From: Pyrinomonadaceae bacterium
GTDB lineage: Bacteria; Acidobacteriota; Blastocatellia; Pyrinomonadales; Pyrinomonadaceae
Length of the DNA: 64,000 nt
Assembly: GCA_021228405.1 (NCBI GenBank)
Contig: JAJQRF010000002.1
Location: forward strand, 1-64,000
Reading direction: 5' to 3'
Positions 24,972-33,629 of this stretch are shown here, one piece after another (the first letter of the stretch is position 1; each line of letters opens with the position of its first letter). The translations under genes were made by a program, and so were the position numbers. The notes beneath the pieces are model-generated. The model made no database searches. It saw only the letters and a list, made by a program, of their open reading frames with translations, and was not told the DNA's origin.

Positions 24972-25754
24972 ATGAATAAAATTTTCGCAGATAATATTTT
25001 ACAAGGTAAAGTTGCGTTTGTAACAGGCGGCGCGACGGGAATCACGGGCGGCGTGGCGCGGGCTTTTGCAGAAGCGGGCGCGAAAGTTGCGATCACTTCG
25101 CGCAAGGAAGAAAATCTGATCGCGCAGAAACAATTCATCGAAGAAAACGGCGGCGAATGTTTCGCGGTCGTTGCCGATGTGCGCGATTATGCGGCAGTCG
25201 AAAATGCGATCGCGAAAACCGTCGAGCATTTCGGCAAGATCGATATTGTCGTCAACGGCGCGGCGGGAAATTTTCTCGTCAAGCCCGAAGAGCTTTCGGC
25301 GAACGGTTTCGGAACGGTCGTCGACATCGACACGAAAGGCACTTTCAATGTCTGCCGCGCCGCGTTTGAAGAATTGAAAAAAACGCAGGGACAGATTTTG
25401 AACATTTCCGCGACGCTTCACTATCTCGCCACGCCGATGCAGATTCACGTTTCGGCGGCGAAGGCGGGAGTTGACGCGATCACGCGCAATCTTTCGGTCG
25501 AATGGGGCAGACACGGCATCCGGGTGAACGGCATCGCGCCGGGACCGATCGAAGATACCGAAGGAATGAAACGTCTTTTACCCGAACCTTTGAAAGACAA
25601 ATTAAAAAATAAAATCCCGCTTCGCCGAATGGGACAGATCAAAGACATCGAAGACGCGGCATTGTTTCTGACATCCGACGCGGCGAGTTACATTACGGGC
25701 GTAACGCTCGTAGTTGACGGCGGACAGTGGCTTTTGGGAACGAGTTTCGGATAA
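24972..25754 (+). CDS. SDR oxidoreductase, 2,4-dienoyl-CoA reductase-like
   Basis: The ATG at 24972 gives 260 aa. The Rossmann motif is TGGATGITGGVA, and VNGAAGNFL matches the NxAAGNF signature of the peroxisomal/bacterial 2,4-dienoyl-CoA reductase branch rather than the usual NNAG. The typical YxxxK is replaced by HVSAAKAG, which keeps the lysine but lacks the tyrosine, as in that branch. SDR features at the end (GIRVNGIAPGPI, ITGVTLVVDGGQ) are intact. It would reduce dienoyl-CoA with NADPH during oxidation of unsaturated fatty acids. Longer upstream reading would overlap the divergent lipoprotein gene. Confidence 0.87.
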   Translation: MNKIFADNILQGKVAFVTGGATGITGGVARAFAEAGAKVAITSRKEENLIAQKQFIEENGGECFAVVADVRDYAAVENAIAKTVEHFGKIDIVVNGAAGNFLVKPEELSANGFGTVVDIDTKGTFNVCRAAFEELKKTQGQILNISATLHYLATPMQIHVSAAKAGVDAITRNLSVEWGRHGIRVNGIAPGPIEDTEGMKRLLPEPLKDKLKNKIPLRRMGQIKDIEDAALFLTSDAASYITGVTLVVDGGQWLLGTSFG

Positions 25755-25802
25755 TTTATTTTGCCTACGAAAGGCACGAAAAGACACGAAAAAAGATAAT
25801 TG

Positions 25803-25970
25803 TTAATGGTCAATGGTTAATGGTTAAATCGAACAAATAACACGATGAACTATTAACGATTATCTATTTACTGATTAATTTTCGTATTTTTTGCTTATTT
25901 CGCGGGTAATTTTTTTCCTAAATTTATTTACGTTCTTGCAATTGACAATTAACCATTAACCATTAACCAT
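25803..25970. repeat. Paired heptamer repeats forming an inverted repeat
   Basis: Left: TTAATGG, TCAATGG, TTAATGG, TTAAATC (25803-25830). Right: TTGACAA, TTAACCA, TTAACCA, TTAACCA (25943-25970). The two heptamer runs are reverse complements of each other. A CACGAAAAGACACGAAAAA word (family C like) precedes them. The gap 25755-25975 before bshA contains no gene. Confidence 0.75.
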
Positions 25971-25975
25971 TTTTT

Positions 25976-27112
25976 ATGAACATCGGAATTACGGTTTATC
26001 CATCATACGGCGGCAGCGGCATTGTCGGTTCGGAGCTTGGGCGCGAGCTGGCGGAGCGCGGTCATAACGTCCATTTTATTTCGTCGAGCTTGCCGACGCG
26101 TTTGATCGAACTCAACGACCGCGTTCAGTTTCACGAAGTCGAAATGATGTCGTATCCGCTCTTTGAACATCAGCCTTACGATCTTGCGCTGGCGACGAAA
26201 ATGGCGACCGTCGCGCGGGCGGAAAAGCTGGATTTACTGCACGTTCACTACGCAATTCCGCATTCGATCTCGGCGATTCTGGCGCGCGAATCGATCAAGG
26301 AAAAGCGTTATGTGCCAGTCATTACGACGCTTCACGGAACGGACATTACACTCGTCGGCGCAGACCGTTCTTATCTGCCGATCACGCGTTACGGCATTCA
26401 GCAATCGGACGGTGTGACGGCGGTTTCAAAATTCCTGAAACAGGCGACCATTGAAACCTTCGATTTCGACGACATCGAAGTGATCCCGAATTTTATCTGC
26501 GGCGATCATTACAAACGTTTGCCCGATTCGCCTTTGCGCAAAGAGCTTGCGCCGAACGGCGAAAAAATTCTCGTTCATCTTTCCAATTTCCGCGCCGTCA
26601 AACGTCCGCTCGATTGCGTCGAGATTCTCGCCAAAGTCCTGCAAAAAGGCGGCGCGGCGCGGCTCGTGATGGTCGGCGACGGTCCCGAATATTCGGCGGT
26701 GCATCATCGTGCGCGGACTCTGAACGTTTTGGATAAAGTGGAATTTGTCGGCAAACAGCCGAAGATCGCCGATTATCTCGGCGCGGCGGACATTTCCCTG
26801 CTTCCGTCCGAACTCGAATCGTTCGGGCTTGCCGCGCTCGAAGCGCAAGCGTGTGAATTGCCCGTCGTCGCCTCGCGCGTCGGCGGCATTCCCGAAGTCA
26901 TCAACGACGGCGAAACGGGTTTTTTGAGCGATGTCGGCGACACGGAAAAGATGAGCGACGACGTTTTGCGTTTGATGAACGACGACGAAATGCGCGAAGC
27001 TTTCGGCAAACGCGGGCGCGAGCTTGCCATTTCGCGCTACAGCACCGGGAAGATCATTCCGCAATACATTGCCTTTTACGAAAAGATTCTGCAAGGAAAA
27101 TCGGCGGCGTAG
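25976..27112 (+). CDS. bshA: Bacillithiol glycosyltransferase BshA
   Basis: The 378-aa GT4-family protein begins MNIGITVYPSYGGSGIVGSELGRELAERGHNVHFISSS. This gives the GGSG-start and the HxVHFISS pattern specific to BshA. The LLHVHYAIPH, TLHGTDITLVG and VSKFL blocks, and the GT4 signature LLPSELESFGLAALEAQACELPVVAS with its EX7E pair, are all present. BshA joins GlcNAc to L-malate, the first step of bacillithiol synthesis. bshB and bshC are not in this window. The next gene is convergent. Confidence 0.93.
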   Translation: MNIGITVYPSYGGSGIVGSELGRELAERGHNVHFISSSLPTRLIELNDRVQFHEVEMMSYPLFEHQPYDLALATKMATVARAEKLDLLHVHYAIPHSISAILARESIKEKRYVPVITTLHGTDITLVGADRSYLPITRYGIQQSDGVTAVSKFLKQATIETFDFDDIEVIPNFICGDHYKRLPDSPLRKELAPNGEKILVHLSNFRAVKRPLDCVEILAKVLQKGGAARLVMVGDGPEYSAVHHRARTLNVLDKVEFVGKQPKIADYLGAADISLLPSELESFGLAALEAQACELPVVASRVGGIPEVINDGETGFLSDVGDTEKMSDDVLRLMNDDEMREAFGKRGRELAISRYSTGKIIPQYIAFYEKILQGKSAA

Positions 27113-27130
27113 GAAATACAAGAATTTTCG

Positions 27131-27688
27131 TTAGGGTTTGCTCAGTATTTCCCGCATTTTTTTGGAATCTTCAGCGGCGAGTTCTTTTTGACCGATTGCT
27201 TCATAAGCAGAGGCACGGACGGAGTAGAAAAAGAAATTTTCACGGTTAATCTCGATTCCCTTCGTAAAATCCTTGATGGCGGATTTGTAATCTTCCTTCA
27301 GCATATACTCAACGCCGCGATTCAGTAATGCAATTTCAAACTTCGGGTCTAATTCCAGAGCCTTTGTAAAATCGGCGATGGCTAGATCGTGCTTTTCTAT
27401 TCCCGAATACGCCGCGCCGCGCCGATTATAAGCGTCGGCAAATTTCGGATCGATCTCGATCGCTTTGTTCAGATTTATGATCGCATTCAAATAATCGAAC
27501 TTAAGCGAATACTCAACTCCGAGATCGCGAAATTTTACGGCTTCCGCATTTTCATTATCTTTTTTCGGCGGCGATACCGACAAGACCGGCGGCTTATCAC
27601 CCGATGTTTGTTTTTTGTCGTCCTGCGCCTGATTTACCTGAATAAATAGCGTCAAAATAAATAACAGCGCGATGAGATTTTTAATCAT
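27131..27688 (-). CDS. Secreted TPR-repeat protein
   Basis: This 185-aa protein has a signal peptide (residues 1-21, ending QAQ) and a short charged linker. It then has at least three tetratricopeptide repeats (AVKFRDLGVEYSLKFDYLNAIINLNKAIEIDPKFADAYNRRGAAYSGIEKHDLAIADFTKALELDPKF...). TPRs are protein-binding scaffolds, and here it would work outside the cytoplasm. It converges with bshA across 18 bases. No partner is identifiable. Confidence 0.88.
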   Translation of the reverse strand: MIKNLIALLFILTLFIQVNQAQDDKKQTSGDKPPVLSVSPPKKDNENAEAVKFRDLGVEYSLKFDYLNAIINLNKAIEIDPKFADAYNRRGAAYSGIEKHDLAIADFTKALELDPKFEIALLNRGVEYMLKEDYKSAIKDFTKGIEINRENFFFYSVRASAYEAIGQKELAAEDSKKMREILSKP

Positions 27689-27820
27689 AAATGCTCCTTA
27701 AGTCTTATAATCGGCAAAGATTGAATGAATTTTACCAGAATTATGCAAAATGTCTTGCAGACACGCATTATTTTCCCGTAGATATGTTCTTTTTTCCGTA
27801 GATATTTCCTCAAATAAATA

Positions 27821-27848
27821 AAGAAGCCGTTGATATCAACGGCTTCTT
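27821..27848. terminator. Palindromic terminator behind the subtilase gene
   Basis: GAAGCCGTTGATATCAACGGCTTC is a perfect 24-base palindrome (12-base stem), with TTCTTTTTT on its plus-strand side. It lies 24 bases after the stop of the minus-strand subtilase, whose own T-run is weaker. Confidence 0.75.
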
Positions 27849-27871
27849 CTTTTTTAGTTTTGCCTTGAAAT

Positions 27872-30800
27872 TTACGGTTCTGCCGTGAAATTCAACCCGT
27901 CGATGCTTTCGTTGACATTGACGTTTTGCGGGTTGAACGTAAATCCTTTCGCTTTGACCGATGCCGTGTAGGTTGCACCTGCGGAAACGTTTTCGATCGT
28001 GTAATAACCGAACGAATTGGTTCGCGCCGTGTATGTATTTCCGTTCGTGCCGTTCAAAACGACCTGCGCATTGCGAAGCGCGTTGCCCGAACTGTCGGAA
28101 ACGCGTCCCGCGACGGTTGCCGAAGCCGCCGTCGTCACCGCACAAGCACCGAAGATCGGACCGCGCGTGGTCAGAGTATAGTTCGCACCCGCTCCGCCGC
28201 CGACCGCGATTTCGTGCACGACGATCGTGAATTGCTGACCTGCCGTGGCATTGAAACTGACCGTCACCAATCCCGCCGTCGTCACGCCCCAATCGGCGAG
28301 ATAGTTCGACGTGACGGCGGTCGGCACATATCCCGCGCTGTTGTAAACGGCGAGATAGATGTTGTTCGCGGCGTTGTTGTTGGTCGTCGCAAGCGTAATC
28401 GTCATACAACCCGAAGCCGAAGCCGTATAGGTAAATGCGTCGTAACGTCTGCCGACCGTCGTATCCTGCAATGCCGGAGCCGCCTTCGGCGATGTGCAAC
28501 TACTGATTAAACCGTTGCGGTTCAAGCGTCCCGTCTGCGTTCCCGTCGTTGCCGTGTAGCCCGTTCCGTTCGGCGGCGCGGTCGCATCGAGCGTCGAATT
28601 AATCGTCGAAACCGCCGACGTGTCAACCGTGAAATTGACCGTCTGTGTCGGCGACGAGCCGCCTGCATAAGTGACGGTCAGGGTAAAATTGATCGGTGCG
28701 CCGCACGGGAACGAACTAATCAAGGAAAAAGCGAACGGAGCGGAATTGATGCCCGTTCCGACCGCCGCCGCAATGTTCGGATAAGAAACCGCCGAAGGAG
28801 CCAAACCGTTGGTAATTATCACGCCCGAAGTCGAAGTCGTTAAAACTGCCGAAACTGCGGTCGCATTCGTCAATCCGAGATTGTTCAATGGAATATTCAT
28901 CGTCGCGGACTCGCCCGGGTCGAGCCGTCCGTTGCCGTTTCCGATCTCGGTCACGGCAGGCGTTCCGCTGTCGAGAAACGCCGGACCCGGAACGCCGAGC
29001 ACCGCCATCGCACGAAGCGGCATAATGATTCCCGCGCCCGAATCGCGGTCGGTTCCCGCCGCTTCAATGTCGATTGCCGAACTCGTCAGCGCATTGTAAA
29101 TCTGTGTGCGCGTCGAAGCCGGACTGCCCTGCTTTAAAAGTGCTGCAATCGCGGCGGCGTGCGGTGCCGCGGCTGATGTGCCGAAAAACGGAATAAAGCC
29201 GGGCGTGGTCGTCGAAGAACCGTCGGCGGCGGTCAGATCGGGTTTCTGCAAAAGCTGTCCGCCCGTCGAAGAAACGTTTCCGGGAGTAATTGCCGAGCTG
29301 TCCGCGTTAAAGAAAATGCGGCGCGGTCCGTCCGAACTGAACTGTTCGACGACGTTTGAACTCGAATGTGCATTCGGAAAAGGTCCGAAACGCACACCGT
29401 CGAAGGTTGCCGGACCGGACGGCGTGGCGGCAACGCTGATCGTGTTCAATCCGGCATTGTGACCGTAAACGGTGCCGTTCGTCGAAGCCGTCAAAACGCC
29501 GCGATTCGTGTTCAAATGCAGAAAACGGTTTGCCGCCGCCGCTTTCTTGACGATCACGACTCTTTCACCGACCGCACGGTTTCCCGCATCTTCGAGCGGG
29601 TCTTGCGTTCCGCTTTGAACGTTGGTCGAAGACGCATTGACTGTCGTTCCCGTGCTGTTCAAGACATAAAGATCGTAATCGTTGCCCGACCCGCCGAGCG
29701 GATCAGACCATTTCAAAATAATGCGACCTGCCACGGTCAGCGCATTTTGCGTCACGCCGCCGCCGTAATTATGAACGTTGTTTCCGGTCGGAATCGGCGC
29801 AGTCGTGCCGCCGCCGTCAACGAAATCGCCTTCCCACGCGCCTGCCGTGTTGTCGTTTTTGTTTCCCGAATTTGCCGCCGACGAAAAATAAAGCGCGCCC
29901 GCCTGCGAACCGACCGTGACATCGTTGACCGCCTGCACGACGACTCCGCCGTTGGTCGAAGAAACGACCGTTCCGGCTTGCCCGTTTTGAAACGGCGTTT
30001 CATAAAAATACGAAACGTCGTCAACGATAATGTCGCATCCGGCGGTTCGCAAATCCCTTATATTCTGGGCAAAACTCGTAATACTCGTAAAAGCCGTCGC
30101 AAAATAAAGTTGTGCGCCCGGTGCGAGATCGTGAATGAGTTCGAGCATCGCCGTTCCTTCATCGCCCGATCCGGCTTGACCGGCAAGCACCGTTACGGTC
30201 GCCGGCAGATCGCCTGTTGCCTGTCTTGACGCAAGTGTGTTCACACCGTCCGACAAAACGCCGATCTTGATTCCCGTTCCGTTTACGCTCGCGATCGTTC
30301 GCGCAAGCGCGGCGCGATGCGTCGAATCGGCTTGCGAAGTAACCGTTCCCGTCAATTGATCGTCCGCCGAGAATTTCGATTTCAGAAAGTTGCGGACATT
30401 TTCGGCGCGTTGCTGAAAACTGACCGCACGATTCAAAGTTAAAACGTCCGCCGCGTTCGTTTCCGAAACGGAACTGAAAACATTTCTTGCGGGACGTTTG
30501 ACCGGTTGCGGATTTTCGTTTGCCGAGGTCATCGCTTCCTGCTTCGGCATAATGAAAATTACGTCCGCACGAGCCGCGAGATTTTCCACTTCCGAGATGG
30601 GCATCCGCGCCGTGATGCTGTGGTATTGCGGCGCGGAAAAGATGATTTCCGCACTCATTCCGCGTAAAACGGATAGAAGTTTTTCGTTGACTTTCGCCGA
30701 AATATCGACTTCGATAAAGCCGTATTCATCGACTTTCAGCCCTGTATCGAGCGTCGAAACGCCCTCGGCAATCGCCTGTCTGCGTTCCATTTTTACCTGA

Positions 30801-31087
30801 TACAGCAAGCGCGAATCGATCTTGCGCTGTGCCGGAGTGCGCGATTCTTTTTCACGGTCCAAAGCCGCGATCTGTTTCATAGCTTCGGGACTGATGGTTT
30901 TATAATCGTCCTGCGCATTCTGCGCTTTTGCTCTCATACCGTTTCCCGGAAAAAACGTTCCGCCTGACCCGACGAATAAAACGCCGAGCAAGCCAAATAT
31001 GGAAAAGAATAAAAACTTTTCTTTAAGAATTTGTCCAAATTTTGACTGGGAGCTTTTCGGATCATTAATTGATTTTCGATTTTTCAT
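27872..31087 (-). CDS. Large secreted subtilase (S8-like) with CarboxypepD_reg tail
   Basis: The 1071-aa protein has an N-terminal hydrophobic export segment (about residues 25-45), a propeptide region, the peptidase domain (about 250-660), beta-rich domains, and a C-terminal CarboxypepD_reg-like domain (about 990-1071; GRVSDSSGNALRNAQVVLNG... GYYTIENVSAG). D280 lies in KIGVLSDGVN and S638 in FFGTSAAAPHAAA. The position that would be the catalytic His reads DEGTAM with E310, a trait of a known S8-like branch. That E/D/S set resembles sedolisins. It is probably exported and degrades proteins. It stands alone. Confidence 0.85.
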   Translation of the reverse strand: MKNRKSINDPKSSQSKFGQILKEKFLFFSIFGLLGVLFVGSGGTFFPGNGMRAKAQNAQDDYKTISPEAMKQIAALDREKESRTPAQRKIDSRLLYQVKMERRQAIAEGVSTLDTGLKVDEYGFIEVDISAKVNEKLLSVLRGMSAEIIFSAPQYHSITARMPISEVENLAARADVIFIMPKQEAMTSANENPQPVKRPARNVFSSVSETNAADVLTLNRAVSFQQRAENVRNFLKSKFSADDQLTGTVTSQADSTHRAALARTIASVNGTGIKIGVLSDGVNTLASRQATGDLPATVTVLAGQAGSGDEGTAMLELIHDLAPGAQLYFATAFTSITSFAQNIRDLRTAGCDIIVDDVSYFYETPFQNGQAGTVVSSTNGGVVVQAVNDVTVGSQAGALYFSSAANSGNKNDNTAGAWEGDFVDGGGTTAPIPTGNNVHNYGGGVTQNALTVAGRIILKWSDPLGGSGNDYDLYVLNSTGTTVNASSTNVQSGTQDPLEDAGNRAVGERVVIVKKAAAANRFLHLNTNRGVLTASTNGTVYGHNAGLNTISVAATPSGPATFDGVRFGPFPNAHSSSNVVEQFSSDGPRRIFFNADSSAITPGNVSSTGGQLLQKPDLTAADGSSTTTPGFIPFFGTSAAAPHAAAIAALLKQGSPASTRTQIYNALTSSAIDIEAAGTDRDSGAGIIMPLRAMAVLGVPGPAFLDSGTPAVTEIGNGNGRLDPGESATMNIPLNNLGLTNATAVSAVLTTSTSGVIITNGLAPSAVSYPNIAAAVGTGINSAPFAFSLISSFPCGAPINFTLTVTYAGGSSPTQTVNFTVDTSAVSTINSTLDATAPPNGTGYTATTGTQTGRLNRNGLISSCTSPKAAPALQDTTVGRRYDAFTYTASASGCMTITLATTNNNAANNIYLAVYNSAGYVPTAVTSNYLADWGVTTAGLVTVSFNATAGQQFTIVVHEIAVGGGAGANYTLTTRGPIFGACAVTTAASATVAGRVSDSSGNALRNAQVVLNGTNGNTYTARTNSFGYYTIENVSAGATYTASVKAKGFTFNPQNVNVNESIDGLNFTAEP

Positions 31088-31163
31088 TTTCTACAACACC
31101 TCGATTTATTACTACTAAATTTAATCGCAACGGCAAAAACTCTTCGGTAAAGTCAAAAAATCT

Positions 31164-31191
31164 CTTCACTAAAGATTTAGTATCAGTGAAG
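31164..31191. repeat. Inverted repeat upstream of the subtilase gene
   Basis: CTTCACT pairs with AGTGAAG across a 14-base AT-rich loop. A similar CACTAAATTTCTTACTGAAA word occurs near 31293-31312. The 334-base divergent gap 31088-31421 holds these and no gene. An operator is possible but unproven. Confidence 0.4.
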
Positions 31192-31421
31192 AAAAATCTA
31201 TTCGGGGATAATAATAGAGCAATTTCGGCTTTTTAATTTTATTTCGTCGGATAAACAACGAAATATTCATAGCATAATTTCATATAAATTGTCACTAAAT
31301 TTCTTACTGAAATCCGTTCAAATCGGATTTATTTATCCGCTAAACCACTTTGCGATAAACTCTGAATGCAAAACCCTGCCGCAATTTGCAAGAAGTCTTT
31401 CGTTTGCTAACATTGTCATTT

Positions 31422-32456
31422 ATGCTCAAACGCTATATGCACAGGCGGGAACGCGAACACGCGATGCGCGACAACAATCGGATCGTGCGCGATTTCGACT
31501 GGGGAATCGAATTTATCGATCAGAACGCGAACGGACAAAACCCGCGCGAATTTTTCAGGGAATATTCAAAACGAACGGTCGCCGACAGCGACGAATTTTT
31601 CTTTTCGCCCGAAATCAAAGATTACAAACTGACTCAGGACTCAAGACTCAAGACTCAAGACTTACTAACTTGGACGAGCGGAATTAAAACGAATTCACCT
31701 GAAAACAATACGGTTTACGCGCATTATTTTCCCGTCAAGGACAATAAAAAAACCGCCGTGCTCGTGCTTCCCCATTGGAATGCGAAAGCCGGCACTTATT
31801 TCGACCTGTGCAAACTTTTCAACCGCGTCGGTATTTCCGCGCTTCGCTTAACTTTGCCTTATCACGAAAAAAGAATGCCGCCTGAACTTGAACGCGCCGA
31901 TTATCTGGTCGCACCGAACGTCGGGCAAACTCTGCAATCGCTTCGTCAATCGGTCGTTGACACGCGTTCTGCGGTTCGTTGGTTAAAAGAGCAAGGCTAC
32001 GAAAAAGTCGGGCTTGTCGGCACGAGTATCGGAAGTTGTGTCGGGTTTTTCGCTTTCGTCCACGATCTGCAAATCGACGCGGGCGTTTTCAATCACGTTT
32101 CGGGATACGTCGCCGATGTCGTCTGGCACGGACTTTCGACCTATCACGTCAAGGAAGGAATCGGACAGAATGTTTCGCTGGAAGAATTGCGTGAATACTG
32201 GCTGCCGATCTCGCCGATGGCTTATATGGACAAGCTCGCCTCGCTTCCCGAACGCCCGCAACGATACATCTACACACTTTACGACCTGACTTTCCCGATC
32301 GATCTTTCGCGCCAAATGCTTCGTGCCCTACGTGAATCAGGCGTGAAACACGACAAAGTTTCGATTCCCTGCGGACATTACACGCTCGGCGAAAAGCCCT
32401 GGGTTTACATCGACGGCTACAAAATCATTTCATTTTTGCGGAAACACCTGCGGTAA
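31422..32456 (+). CDS. Alpha/beta hydrolase family protein
   Basis: The ATG at 31422 gives 344 aa; an earlier TTG is less likely. The nucleophile elbow is GTSIGS (GxSxG) at about residues 202-207, in YEKVGLVGTSIGSCVGFFAF. It is preceded by an HWNAKAGTYFDLC segment. A late Asp (LYDLTFPID) and a His near CGHYTLGEKPWV could complete the triad. The AH-fold and Abhydrolase_18-like layout fit, but the substrate is unknown. Residues about 70-80 (TQDSRLKTQDL) are encoded by four GACTCAA heptamers, so the repeat entered the gene in frame, in a loop before the core fold. Confidence 0.82.
   Translation: MLKRYMHRREREHAMRDNNRIVRDFDWGIEFIDQNANGQNPREFFREYSKRTVADSDEFFFSPEIKDYKLTQDSRLKTQDLLTWTSGIKTNSPENNTVYAHYFPVKDNKKTAVLVLPHWNAKAGTYFDLCKLFNRVGISALRLTLPYHEKRMPPELERADYLVAPNVGQTLQSLRQSVVDTRSAVRWLKEQGYEKVGLVGTSIGSCVGFFAFVHDLQIDAGVFNHVSGYVADVVWHGLSTYHVKEGIGQNVSLEELREYWLPISPMAYMDKLASLPERPQRYIYTLYDLTFPIDLSRQMLRALRESGVKHDKVSIPCGHYTLGEKPWVYIDGYKIISFLRKHLR
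31631..31661. repeat. In-frame GACTCAA heptamer array inside the hydrolase gene
   Basis: Four GACTCAA-type units (GACTCAG, then three GACTCAA) plus GAC lie inside the coding region and keep the frame. Confidence 0.85.
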
Positions 32457-32535
32457 AAATTGTGAAAATCACATAAACCGCTTGATATTCCCGATTTGCG
32501 CAAAAAAATGTTAGAATTCCAATCAATTTTATTGA

Positions 32536-33501
32536 ATGTCCGTTATCGCCGAAAAACACCAAAATACGATTGATGAATCAGTTGCGCGTCTTCTGTCGCG
32601 GGCGGAAAATTCGCGTCGTTTGGAGTTAGCGGATTTGCGTCCTCGTGTTTCGGTCGCGCTCGAAAAATATCTGCTCCGCGATCACGAAAACGCTTCAAAT
32701 GGTGAAATACAGACATTTATCGACGAACTTCGTGCTGACGATCTGTGTTTGATCCTCGCTTGTGAAAGAGGCGACGAAACGGCTTGGAACGATCTGGTTG
32801 CCAATTTCGATGCGACGGTCAAATCGGCGGCGCGGAAAATTTCGGCAAATTCGGAAGACGCGGAAGATTTGGCAAGCTCGATCTGGGCGGAACTTTACGG
32901 CTTAAAACACGACAAAGACGGCAAATTAAAGACGAAACTTTCTTATTATTCAGGTCGCGGAAGTTTGGGCGGCTGGCTTCGCGCGGTCGTTTCACAGCTT
33001 GCGATCGACGGTTTTCGTAAACAGTCGAAGTTTGTCCAGATCGAAGAAAACCGCGAGTTTGAAAATCTGGCGAACGAATTTTCGGAAAAGACGGAAAATT
33101 CGCACGTCGTTTCACATTCCGAGAATCCGGAAGAGATTTTGTCGGAAAAACAAACGATGCGCGACGTTTCGGCGGCGTTAAAAGACGCGATTGCCGAACT
33201 CGAAGCGGAAGATAAATTGATTCTGAAACTTTACTATTTCGATGATCTGAAACTAAAAGACATCGGCGCAAGCTTAGGATTTCACGAAGCGACCGCCAGC
33301 CGCAAACTCGTCCGCGTCCAGACGGAAATTCGCAAATCGGTCGAGAGAATATTAAAAAATCAGCACGGCTGGAGCGAAAAAGAAGTTAAAAACTATCTGT
33401 CGGAAACGGCATCTAAACTCGGAATCAATTTGGAAAAATTGTTCACGATCCTGATAATTTTAACTTTCGTGCAAGAAGTTTTTGAAACGTTCGTTCAGTA
33501 A
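32536..33501 (+). CDS. ECF-type sigma factor with extensions, 321 aa
   Basis: The protein is longer than classical ECF factors (about 190 aa). After an N-terminal helical extension come region 2 (about 100-165: ILACERGDETAWNDLVANF... SSIWAELYG... YYSGRGSLGGWLRAVVSQLAIDGFRK) and region 4 (about 215-265: LEAEDKLILKLYYFDDLKLKDIGASLGFHEATASRKL) with the helix-turn-helix. The C-terminal tail is partly hydrophobic. The RGSLGGWL motif is typical of a large ECF branch in Acidobacteriota and Myxococcota. A zinc-finger membrane anti-sigma gene follows after 129 bases. Confidence 0.87.
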   Translation: MSVIAEKHQNTIDESVARLLSRAENSRRLELADLRPRVSVALEKYLLRDHENASNGEIQTFIDELRADDLCLILACERGDETAWNDLVANFDATVKSAARKISANSEDAEDLASSIWAELYGLKHDKDGKLKTKLSYYSGRGSLGGWLRAVVSQLAIDGFRKQSKFVQIEENREFENLANEFSEKTENSHVVSHSENPEEILSEKQTMRDVSAALKDAIAELEAEDKLILKLYYFDDLKLKDIGASLGFHEATASRKLVRVQTEIRKSVERILKNQHGWSEKEVKNYLSETASKLGINLEKLFTILIILTFVQEVFETFVQ

Positions 33502-33629
33502 TTGGTTCGAGCGATTTGAACCGAAGATTTTTGAGAGTTTGAAACAACGATTGACGCAGATTTACACAGATTAAATCAAAATCCGCGAAAATTGGTTTCA
33601 ATCGTTATTTCAAGTCTTTTTGTTAATTA

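Noticed and set aside
24944-25138. N-terminal extension of the 544-aa lipoprotein
   Set aside because: The extra 65 residues come from the antisense of the SDR gene and hide the lipoprotein signal. The ATG at 24943 is preferred.
27810-28499. A 229-codon minus-strand frame over the subtilase 3' end
   Set aside because: It lies in another frame of the real 1071-aa gene, with arginine-rich, low-complexity content typical of a shadow frame.
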